Below are positions 7,228-12,718 of a DNA stretch of 12,718 nt, one piece after another. Under the pieces are notes generated by a model. The model was not told the origin of the DNA, made no database searches, and was given only the letters and a program-made list of their open reading frames with translations. The translations under genes and the position numbers were made by a program. Position 1 is the stretch's first letter, and each line of letters opens with the position of its first letter. Source of the stretch: Falsiroseomonas sp038250135 (lineage in GTDB: Bacteria; Pseudomonadota; Alphaproteobacteria; Acetobacterales; Acetobacteraceae); the NCBI GenBank assembly GCA_038250135.1, contig JBBSCP010000119.1:1-12718 (forward strand), given 5' to 3'.

Positions 7228-7922
7228 GGCGCCAGCCCTGCCGCGCGCCGTGCCGTGCGCAGCATCGCCGCCCCCTGGCGCTGGCGCAGGTCGGGCGAGA
7301 GCGCGCCGGAAGGCTTCGCCACGATCCCGGCCACGCCGAGGCGCCGCGCCTCAACCGCCACGGCCGAGCCTGGCCGCGCGGCGGAGGACACCACCACCAC
7401 CGCGCCGCCGCCGCCGAGCGCCATGGCGCGGAGCACGCCGAGGCCGTCGAGCTCGGGCATTTCGATGTCGAGCATGGTGAGGTCGGGCGCAAGGTCGCGC
7501 AGCATGGCGAGCGCCACGCGGCCATCCGGTGCCTCCCCGACCACGGCGAAATCCGGGTCCAGCGCCAAAGCCTCGCGCACCAGACGACGCATCAGGGCGC
7601 TGTCATCCACCACCAGCACGCGGCAGCGCGCCGCCGGGGATTCGGGCGCGGGCGAGGCCACATCATCGCCCGCCGCGCCGATCCGCATGGCCTGCTCGGC
7701 CAGCGCCGCCGCGGCGGCGGCCAGCGCAGCAGGGTCGAAGGGGTCGAGCACCACCGAGGCGGTCAGCGTGGCAAGTGAGGATGCGCCGAGAGCGCCGGCC
7801 ATGGCGCGCAGCTGGTCCAGCGCGCGAGTCGCGGCAGCCAGATCGGCCGCGGTGCCGAGCCGCGCGGCTTCGGCGGCGAATTCCGGCAGGAAGGCGTCAA
7901 GCAGGTCGCGGTCGAGGCTCAC
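7224..7922 (-). CDS. Response regulator with degenerate N-terminal HPt-like domain and CheB-like receiver
   Basis: This 232-residue protein has two parts. Residues about 1-85 resemble an HPt four-helix bundle: an LLDAFLPEFAAEAARL opening helix, then RALDQLRAMAGALGA, which lines up with the HPt active-site helix (xxHxLKGxAGALGA). The phosphorylatable His is Asp36 and the following Lys-Gly is Arg-Ala, so it should not accept phosphate as an HPt. A short linker leads to a complete receiver (about 100-225) with Asp106-Asp107, phosphoacceptor Asp152 in LDIEMPELDG, Ser179/180 and Lys203 in AKPSG. The receiver resembles the CheB type more than CheY, but no methylesterase domain follows. The GTG start is fixed by a GTGA overlap with the cheB stop; upstream in-frame sequence is cheB read in another frame. 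The cheA ATG overlaps the stop. It may act as the pathway's CheY-like output or phosphate sink, which is inference. Confidence 0.88.
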   Translation of the reverse strand: MSLDRDLLDAFLPEFAAEAARLGTAADLAAATRALDQLRAMAGALGASSLATLTASVVLDPFDPAALAAAAAALAEQAMRIGAAGDDVASPAPESPAARCRVLVVDDSALMRRLVREALALDPDFAVVGEAPDGRVALAMLRDLAPDLTMLDIEMPELDGLGVLRAMALGGGGAVVVVSSAARPGSAVAVEARRLGVAGIVAKPSGALSPDLRQRQGAAMLRTARRAAGLAP

Positions 7923-8959
7923 GCCACCGGCTCCATCGCGAGGCTCGCCACGCGGCGGCCGAGCGCGGCGGGGTCGGCGTTCTCGACGGCGAGGCCCGCG
8001 CCGATCACCGCACCCGGCATCCCGGCCACCACGCAACTCGCAAGGCTTTGCGCCAGCACCGGCATCCCCCGCTCCCGCATCGCCCGAGCACCTTCCGAGC
8101 CGTCCCGCCCCATGCCCGTCAGCACCACGCCCAAGGCGCGGCGCGCCACCAGCGCGGCCGAGTGGAACAGCAGATCGACCGAGGGATGCACCGCGCCGGG
8201 CCCGGTGGCGAGCCGCAGCTTGAACCCGCCCTCCTCCCCGCCTTCCTCCAGCCTGCGCCGGGCCAGATGCCCATCCGTGGCGCCGGGGATGACGATGACC
8301 TCGCCCGGATGCAGCCGCTGCCCCGGCAGACCCACGCCGACCGCCATCCCCGACAGCCGCGCCAGATGCTGCGCGAGGTCCGGCGCCAGCTCCGCCGGCA
8401 TGTGCTGCGCCACGACGCAGGGCACCGGCAGCCGTCCGGCCGCGGCGAGGAAGGCCGCCAGCGCATCCGGCCCGCCGGTCGAGGCGCCGACCACCACCAG
8501 GTCGCACCCGCCGCCCGCGCGGACCTCCCGCACCGGGGCGGCGCCGCGCGCGGCCGGGCGGATCATGATGCGCTGCGCCGCCCAATGTCGCAGGCGCGGG
8601 CGCAATTCGCGGTCCAGCATGCCGAGATCGACGCCGCCGAGATCGCCATCCTTGCACAGAAAATCGACTGCGCCACGATCCAGCGCGGCCAGCGTGGTGG
8701 CGGAGCCAGCGCGGGTGTGGTGGCTTACCATCAGTACCGCCGGCGGGTCGGGCAATGCCATGACGCGGCGCGTTGCCTCCAGCCCGTCGAGGCGTGGCAT
8801 CTCGACATCCATCGCGATGACGTCCGGGCGCAGCCGCGCGGCCTGCTCCACCGCGGCCTCGCCATCCGCGGCCTCGCCCACCACGCGCAGATCGCCCTCG
8901 GCCTCGATGATCCGGCGCAGGGCGAGGCGCATGAAACCGCTGTCATCGGCCACGAGCAC
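7919..8959 (-). CDS. cheB: Chemotaxis protein-glutamate methylesterase CheB
   Basis: This protein (346 residues from GTG 8959) removes methyl groups from MCP glutamates, and probably deamidates glutamines, when phosphorylated. The receiver (about 1-110) has Asp5-Asp6, phosphoacceptor Asp51 in AMDVEMPRLDG, Ser79 and Lys103. The C-terminal methylesterase domain (about 153-335) has the catalytic triad Ser160 (GASTGG), His186 (AQHMP) and Asp286 (GMGRDG). The stretch after the catalytic Asp reads AQSLASCVVAGMPGA, where most CheB proteins have QDE/QNE before the conserved Ser/Cys-x-V-x-GMP; the effect is unclear. The standard start GTG 8959 cuts into the first receiver strand. An in-frame CTG at 8968 would restore the usual (M)IRVLVADD beginning and overlap the previous stop. 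The 3' end overlaps the next start as GTGA. CheB and CheR together show that the local MCP is adapted by methylation. Confidence 0.95.
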   Translation of the reverse strand: MLVADDSGFMRLALRRIIEAEGDLRVVGEAADGEAAVEQAARLRPDVIAMDVEMPRLDGLEATRRVMALPDPPAVLMVSHHTRAGSATTLAALDRGAVDFLCKDGDLGGVDLGMLDRELRPRLRHWAAQRIMIRPAARGAAPVREVRAGGGCDLVVVGASTGGPDALAAFLAAAGRLPVPCVVAQHMPAELAPDLAQHLARLSGMAVGVGLPGQRLHPGEVIVIPGATDGHLARRRLEEGGEEGGFKLRLATGPGAVHPSVDLLFHSAALVARRALGVVLTGMGRDGSEGARAMRERGMPVLAQSLASCVVAGMPGAVIGAGLAVENADPAALGRRVASLAMEPVA

Positions 8960-8964
8960 GCGGA

Positions 8965-10092
8965 TCAGGGGACACCGCCCAGCAGCGCCGCGCGGCAGAT
9001 CGGCAAAGGCCCTTCAGGCAATGCGGCGATGGCGGCGACCAAACCCTCACCGCCGCTGGCCGAGAGCAGGCGCGCCGGCACCTGCCTGAGCCCGGTGACG
9101 GAGGTGACGGCCAGCGCCACCGGAAAGGGCAGGTTGAGCCGCAGCATCGGCAGCGCAAATCCGGCGCCTAGCAAGGGCGCCACGCCCAGCGCCAGGCCGC
9201 CATCGCGCACCGGAAGCACATCGCCGCGATGTGCCACCACGCCGGCCATCCGCCCTGGCACCGCGCTCGGCAGGACCGGCAGGATCACCGCCGCGACCTC
9301 CTCCACCGGCAAGGCAAAGGCGACATTGCCGATCTGCGCCAGCAGCAGGGCGCGGACCGGCTCGGCAGGCATCACGGCGTGCAACTGCGCCACGGGCGCG
9401 GCCTGCAACTGCGCCAGTGCGGCGTCGAGCCGGGCGATCAGCGTGGCCTCGCCGGGTTGCGCCGGGCCGATGCGCGCGCAGGGCAGGCCGAAGCGGCGAC
9501 CGGCATGGCGAAACAGGGCGAGCAAGCTCGGCGCCGTTGCCTCCGCCACCCCGGCGAGCGTCGCGGGGTCGAGCACCAGCACGGCCTCGCCCTCCGCCAC
9601 GGCGTAGCCCTGGGTGAGTGGGCCGGCGCCGGGGGCGGGGCGAAGCGGCGGCATGTCGATCACCCGCTCCATCGCGGTGAAGGGCAGCACCAGGCGCAGC
9701 GCGCCGAGCTCCGCCGCCAGCGCCGCGAAACGTGCCCGCCCGCCGCGCGCGGGCACGGCCCAGCCCTCGCCCGAAGCCGCCGGCGACGCGGGCGGCGGCG
9801 GGCGCGCGGCCGGCAGCGCGGGGCGCAGCGGGGGAGCGTCATCGGGCGGCGCTTCGGAAAACGCCTCGCCGGCGACGAGCACGCCCTCGGCGAGCAGCAC
9901 CCAGGCCGGCCCGCCCGGCAGGCCGGGTTCGGCGGCCAGCACCGGCACGCCCTGATCGCCGAGCATGGTGATGCCGAGCACGCCAGGCCGCGCCAGCGGC
10001 GCCGGGCGAAGCATCTGTGGCGCCACTGAGCGCGCACCGGGCGGCAGCAGGAAGCAGCGACCGCCGGCGATCAGCGCCAAGGGCTCAGTCAT
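8965..10092 (-). CDS. Multi-module CheW-like coupling protein
   Basis: This 375-residue protein sits where a CheW is expected, between cheR and cheB. Its clearest CheW-like module is C-terminal (about 248-375): VAFALPVEEVAAVI, then GVVAHRGDVLPVRDGGLALG, matching the CheW pattern of a self-recognition strand and an RGxVLPVxDL turn. Two weaker modules are suggested before it. Residues about 1-75 contain GGRCFLLPPGA and GVLGITMLGDQGVPVLAAE. Residues about 130-210 contain LRLVLPFTAMERVIDMPPL, GYAVAEGEAVLVLDP and a second FGLP strand. A Pro/Ala-rich linker (about 80-118) separates the first two. Ordinary CheW is a single domain of about 160 residues that links CheA to receptors. ATG 10092 is 5 bp after the cheR stop; longer upstream reading frames overlap cheR and are spurious. 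The C-terminal assignment is solid. The two others need structure prediction. Confidence 0.75.
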   Translation of the reverse strand: MTEPLALIAGGRCFLLPPGARSVAPQMLRPAPLARPGVLGITMLGDQGVPVLAAEPGLPGGPAWVLLAEGVLVAGEAFSEAPPDDAPPLRPALPAARPPPPASPAASGEGWAVPARGGRARFAALAAELGALRLVLPFTAMERVIDMPPLRPAPGAGPLTQGYAVAEGEAVLVLDPATLAGVAEATAPSLLALFRHAGRRFGLPCARIGPAQPGEATLIARLDAALAQLQAAPVAQLHAVMPAEPVRALLLAQIGNVAFALPVEEVAAVILPVLPSAVPGRMAGVVAHRGDVLPVRDGGLALGVAPLLGAGFALPMLRLNLPFPVALAVTSVTGLRQVPARLLSASGGEGLVAAIAALPEGPLPICRAALLGGVP

Positions 10093-10097
10093 AGGGC

Positions 10098-10886
10098 TCA
10101 GCCATTGGCGCGAACCCAGATGCCCAGGCCACCGCGCCCGGCCGGGCGCAGGCCGAGTGCGGGCGGCGGCTGGTCGGTGACGCCGAGCAGCAGCACGCCA
10201 CCCGGCCGCAGCGCCGCCACCAGCCGCGCCAGCACCTGCGCGCGCGCTGGCTCGGTCAGGTAGATCAGCACGTTGCGGCAGAGAATGGCATCGGCAGGCG
10301 GTATGTCGGCATCCAGCAGATTGGCACGGTCGAAGCGCACATGGTCGCGCAGCGCGGGCGCGGGCTCGAAGGCATCGCCGAGCATCCGCAAGGTGTCGCG
10401 GTCCACCATCGGCACCTCGCGCAGCGCGTCCGGCGGGCCTCGGTGATAGCGCGCCCGGCTCGCTGCCTCCAAAGCGGGGCGGGAGAGGTCCAGGCCCTGC
10501 ACCTGCCAGCGCCGTACCGCGCTGGCGGCGAGGATGGCGAGTGTCCATGCCTCCTCCCCCGTCGCGCAGCCCGCGGAGACGAGCCGCAGCGGTGCCTCCC
10601 CGGCACAGGCGGCAAGGCCGGGCAGAAATTGCTCGCGGAAGGCGGCAAGTTGTGGCGCGGCGCGGAACATCCGCGTCTCCGGCACCGTCACGGCATCGAG
10701 CAGCGCGGCCCAGTCGGGGTCTTCCAGCAGCGGCGCACGATGCGCCACGCGCGCGGCCAGGGGGGCGGCGCGCTTCAGGCGGTTCAGCAGCACGGGGCTC
10801 GGCGCGAGGCCGGCGAAGTCGCGCAGCGCCTGCAGAACCGAGGCAAAGGGCGCGGACTGTGCCAGGCCGCCCGCTTGTGGCGTCAT
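10098..10886 (-). CDS. cheR: Chemotaxis protein methyltransferase CheR
   Basis: This 262-residue S-adenosylmethionine-dependent methyltransferase methylates MCP glutamates for adaptation. The N-terminal helical CheR domain (about 15-75) ends in TVPETRMFR, equivalent to the family motif TxNETxFFR. The catalytic domain has the SAM-binding loop SAGCATGEE (104-112), the acidic strand end GLDLS (131-135) with the following ALEAASRARY helix, and CRNVLIYL (203-210). The first motif has Val-Pro where Thr-x-Asn is usual, and its Phe-Phe is Met-Phe, so it is somewhat diverged. The protein has no C-terminal TPR or extra domain and is close to E. coli CheR in size. The ATG overlaps the stop of the RsbW-like gene as ATGA, and the CheW-like gene follows 5 bp after its stop. 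Confidence 0.95.
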   Translation of the reverse strand: MTPQAGGLAQSAPFASVLQALRDFAGLAPSPVLLNRLKRAAPLAARVAHRAPLLEDPDWAALLDAVTVPETRMFRAAPQLAAFREQFLPGLAACAGEAPLRLVSAGCATGEEAWTLAILAASAVRRWQVQGLDLSRPALEAASRARYHRGPPDALREVPMVDRDTLRMLGDAFEPAPALRDHVRFDRANLLDADIPPADAILCRNVLIYLTEPARAQVLARLVAALRPGGVLLLGVTDQPPPALGLRPAGRGGLGIWVRANG

Positions 10887-11305
10887 GAAGCGTCGAACAC
10901 GGCGGTCACGCGGTTGCGCCCATCGGCGCGGGCATAGCTGATTTCGCGCGCCATGGTGCGGGCGAAATGCACGCCGAGGCCGCCGATCTCGCGATCCTCG
11001 AGCGCGGCCTCGGTATCCACGGCGGCGCGCGCCAGTGGGTCGAAGGGCCGGCCATCATCCTCCACCATGGCGGTCAGGAGCGCGCCGGCGCGCGCGATGG
11101 TGACGGCGACGAAGCTGGCCGCGCCCGCCCCTGTCGCGCCGTGCATGGCGACGTTGGCGGCGAGTTCCTCCACCACGACCGCAAGGCGATGCGCGGTGAT
11201 TGCCGAAAGTTCCTCACGCTCGCAGAAGGCCTCGATGGCGTCGAGCAGCACCGGCATCTGGTCGGTTTGGGGCGCGATCGAGAGGGCCAGCGTTTCGGAC
11301 GTCAC
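10883..11305 (-). CDS. RsbW/SpoIIAB-like serine kinase / ATP-binding anti-sigma-type regulator
   Basis: This 140-residue protein is a single GHKL-type ATPase domain of the HATPase_c_2 class. The N box is EELAANVAMHG (46-56, Glu47 and Asn51), the G1 box EDDGRPFDP (82-90) and the G2 box GGLGVHFARTM (108-118). RsbW/SpoIIAB relatives bind and phosphorylate STAS-domain antagonists and often bind a sigma factor or another effector. It is the first gene of the operon and runs by ATGA overlap into cheR, so it is made together with the chemosensory proteins. The receiver-PP2C protein at 2750-3925 is the natural opposing enzyme. The start is GTG at 11305 with GGAG five bases upstream; no upstream in-frame start has a better site. 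The start codon lies inside a hairpin, described separately. It carries no His kinase dimerisation domain. Whether it binds a sigma factor is unknown. Confidence 0.9.
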   Translation of the reverse strand: MTSETLALSIAPQTDQMPVLLDAIEAFCEREELSAITAHRLAVVVEELAANVAMHGATGAGAASFVAVTIARAGALLTAMVEDDGRPFDPLARAAVDTEAALEDREIGGLGVHFARTMAREISYARADGRNRVTAVFDAS

Positions 11306-11335
11306 GGCAGCTCCGCCAGGCTTTGAGTGCCGTGA
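11302..11335 (-). promoter_or_regulatory. Hairpin enclosing the ribosome site and start codon of the RsbW-like gene
   Basis: On the minus strand TCACGGCA (11335-11328) and TGCCGTGA (11309-11302) form a perfect 8-bp inverted repeat with an 18-base loop. The GTG start (11305-11303) is in the 3' arm and the GGAG ribosome site is at the end of the loop. In the mRNA this would hinder initiation at the first gene of the operon unless opened. The symmetry is seen directly; regulation is inferred. Confidence 0.5.
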
Positions 11336-11349
11336 GGGTAGAGCAGGAA

Positions 11350-11375
11350 CGGCCCGGGATGAAACACCCGGGCCG
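11350..11375 (-). terminator. Probable intrinsic terminator after the solute-binding protein gene
   Basis: A perfect 9-bp inverted repeat, CGGCCCGGG (11350-11358) and CCCGGGCCG (11367-11375), has an 8-base loop. It lies 10 bases after the stop of the leftward solute-binding protein gene and ends 45 bases before the RsbW-like start. The downstream side (TTCCTGCTC) is only slightly U-rich. It likely separates the transporter and chemosensory transcripts. Confidence 0.6.
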
Positions 11376-11384
11376 GCTTTGGCT

Positions 11385-12416
11385 TCAGCGGATCGGCGGC
11401 GCGTACATCAGCCCGCCACGCGTCCAGAGGTCGTTGAGCCCGCGCGTCAGACCGATCGGCGTGTTGCGGCCGAGGTGGCGCTCGAAGATCTCGCCATAAT
11501 TCCCCACTGCCTTGATGGCGTTGTAGGCCCAGCGCCGGTCGAGCCCCATGAACGGCCCATGATCGCCCGAGGTGCCGAGCAGACGGCGGATTTCCGGCCG
11601 CTCGCTGCGGAGCATCTCATCCACATTGGCCTGGGTCACGCCGAGTTCCTCGGCCTCGATCAACGCGAAGATGGTCCAGCGCACGATGTCGAACCACTGG
11701 TCGTCACCCTGCCGCACGGCCACGGCGAGCGGCTCCTTCGAGATGATGTCGGGCAGCACGACATGGTCGTTGGGCACGGGCAGCGCGCTGCGGATGCCGG
11801 CGAGCTGGCTGGCGTCGGTGGTGAACACGTCGCAGCGGCCGCTTTCATAGGCGATACGGGTTTCGTCATTCTGTTCGAATACCACCGGGCGGATCGCGAT
11901 GCGGTTGCTGCGCGCCCAGTCGGCAAGGTTGAGCTCGTTGGTCGTGCCGGAGGTGACGCAGAAGGTGGCGCCATCGAGCTGGGCGGCGCGCGTCACACCC
12001 GCGCTGCGGCGCACGAGGAAGCCCTGGCCGTCGTAGAAATTCACCGCGGTGAAGTTCAGCCCGTTCGCCGTGTCGCGCGACTGCGTCCAGGTGGTGGTGC
12101 GCGGCAGCACGTCGATCTGGCCGGATTGAAGTGCGGGCAGACGGGCGGCGGAGGTCACCACCACCCAGCGGATCTTCGATGCATCGCCGAAGACGGCGGC
12201 GGCGATGGCGCGGCAGGTATCGGCCTCGAGCCCGGTATAGACGCCGCGGCTGTCCATCAGCCCGAAGCCCGGCGCACCCGGATGCGCGCCGCAATCAATG
12301 GCGCCCTTGGCGCGCACCGAGGTCAGCGTCGGGCCGGGCGAGGCTGTGCTTTGCGCCAGCGCCGGCAGGGCCAGCACCACCCCCGCCAAGGCCAGCATCG
12401 TCGTTCTTAAGGTCAT
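11385..12416 (-). CDS. Periplasmic amino-acid-type substrate-binding protein (AapJ/BztA-like)
   Basis: This 343-residue protein has a Sec signal peptide (MTLRTTMLALAGVVLALPAL, probable cleavage after Ala21) and a type II periplasmic binding fold of the SBP_bac_3 class. The body resembles AapJ/BztA general L-amino-acid binders: VRAKGAIDCGAHPGAPGF near the mature N terminus, GLEADTCRAIAAAVFGD, QSGQIDVLPRTTTWTQSRD, GRCDVFTTDASQLA and the C-terminal MGLDRRWAYNAIKAVGNYGE. Cysteines 42, 68, 153 and 195 could form disulfides. ATG 12416 is preceded by AGGGAGA at good spacing; a longer frame from 12452 lacks a signal peptide start. The ATG overlaps as ATGA the stop of the upstream permease gene, which looks like a TRAP rather than an ABC permease. 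No ABC ATPase or ABC permease is in view. The ligand may be an amino acid or a related carboxylate. Confidence 0.9.
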   Translation of the reverse strand: MTLRTTMLALAGVVLALPALAQSTASPGPTLTSVRAKGAIDCGAHPGAPGFGLMDSRGVYTGLEADTCRAIAAAVFGDASKIRWVVVTSAARLPALQSGQIDVLPRTTTWTQSRDTANGLNFTAVNFYDGQGFLVRRSAGVTRAAQLDGATFCVTSGTTNELNLADWARSNRIAIRPVVFEQNDETRIAYESGRCDVFTTDASQLAGIRSALPVPNDHVVLPDIISKEPLAVAVRQGDDQWFDIVRWTIFALIEAEELGVTQANVDEMLRSERPEIRRLLGTSGDHGPFMGLDRRWAYNAIKAVGNYGEIFERHLGRNTPIGLTRGLNDLWTRGGLMYAPPIR

Positions 12417-12718
12417 GCGCTTTCTCCCTGTTTCTGGCGCCCCGCCAGCCATTGCGACACCGCGACACTGCCGAGCGCTGCGGCGCCGAGCAACAGGCGG
12501 GTTGTATCGTCGAGCATATGCGCGAAAGCCGCCGCGAGTCCCGCAACACCCATGACCACCCGCAAAAGCCCTGGCAGCGGCGCCAGCAGGAAGCCCGCAT
12601 AGGCCGAGGTGATGAGCGTCAGCGCCACCACCTGGATGCTGGTCGCCGTCACGATGTCGAAGATCGACCCGCGCAGCATGATCCCCGGGTCATAGATGAA
12701 GGCGAAGCCCACGGTGAA
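12413..12718 (-). CDS. TRAP transporter fused permease, C-terminal end (5' part outside window)
   Basis: The frame is open to the right edge, so this is the last roughly 101 codons of a larger gene; the internal GTG at 12712 is unlikely to be the start. The visible part begins FTVGFAFIYDPGIMLRG, resembling the region near the end of TAXI-type fused TRAP permeases (PFxFxYxPALLLxG). Two or three hydrophobic segments follow (about 20-42, 47-65 and 70-88 of the visible part) and then a short charged tail GRQKQGESA. TRAP permeases are inner-membrane secondary transporters driven by an ion gradient with a periplasmic binding protein, usually for organic acids or amino acids. The stop overlaps the start of the AapJ-like gene as ATGA. 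The family call rests on a C-terminal fragment only. Confidence 0.8.
   Translation of the reverse strand, partial: FTVGFAFIYDPGIMLRGSIFDIVTATSIQVVALTLITSAYAGFLLAPLPGLLRVVMGVAGLAAAFAHMLDDTTRLLLGAAALGSVAVSQWLAGRQKQGESA

Noticed and set aside
4744..8223. A 1159-codon open frame on the plus strand opposite cheA, the HPt-like receiver gene and part of cheB.
   Set aside because: It is antisense to genes with clear domains, has no recognisable motif and is rich in Arg, Gly, Gln and His, typical of shadow frames in GC-rich DNA.
7923..8657. A 245-codon upstream extension of the HPt-like receiver gene.
   Set aside because: It is cheB read in another frame; the GTGA overlap marks the real start.
7529..9607. 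A 692-codon plus-strand open frame opposite cheB and the CheW-like gene.
   Set aside because: Antisense shadow with low-complexity Arg/Pro/Ala composition and no domain signature.
10093..10548. A 152-codon upstream extension of the CheW-like gene.
   Set aside because: It lies inside cheR in another frame; the residues are Arg/Ala-rich and unlike CheW, while ATG 10092 fits the operon spacing.
10953..12410. A 485-codon plus-strand open frame across the RsbW-like and solute-binding protein genes.
   Set aside because: It crosses the intergenic terminator and is antisense to two convincing genes.

Overview
The window is GC-rich DNA (roughly 70% by eye) with dense, overlapping genes. It looks like an alphaproteobacterium, and the mix of RraA-like, TRAP, AapJ-like and expanded chemosensory genes suggests Acetobacteraceae or another Rhodospirillales relative. 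That placement is inference. No RNA gene, insertion sequence, phage gene or CRISPR array was seen, and no gene-free stretch is longer than about 150 bases.

Layout, left to right. (1) Positions 1-995, minus strand: an RraA-family protein followed by a hot-dog thioesterase that runs off the left edge. (2) Positions 1146-3925, plus strand: a transmembrane methyl-accepting chemotaxis protein (MCP) overlapping by ATGA a receiver-PP2C (RsbU/SpoIIE-type) phosphatase. (3) Positions 3974-11305, minus strand, converging on block 2: read from its promoter end, an RsbW-like ATPase, CheR, a protein with up to three CheW-like modules, CheB, a degenerate-HPt plus receiver protein, CheA and, after a 104-bp gap, a fasciclin (FAS1) lipoprotein. 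From the ATPase to CheA the genes overlap or sit 5 bp apart, so they are almost certainly one operon. (4) Positions 11385-12718, minus strand: a periplasmic amino-acid-type binding protein overlapping the 3' end of a TRAP fused-permease gene that enters from the right edge.

Blocks 2 and 3 together form a nearly complete chemosensory pathway (receptor, kinase, coupling protein, methyltransferase, methylesterase). It lacks a stand-alone CheY and has no flagellar genes nearby. Its apparent outputs are a phosphatase with a receiver domain and an RsbW-type ATPase, the two enzymes that normally oppose each other on a STAS-domain switch protein. The simplest reading is a chemosensory array that controls a partner switch (gene expression, biofilm, surface or stress output) rather than a flagellar motor. 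The STAS protein and final target are not in the window. Unusual parts are the receiver fused to an HPt-like domain with Asp at the His position, the multi-module CheW-like protein, and a hairpin that buries the start codon of the first gene of the operon.
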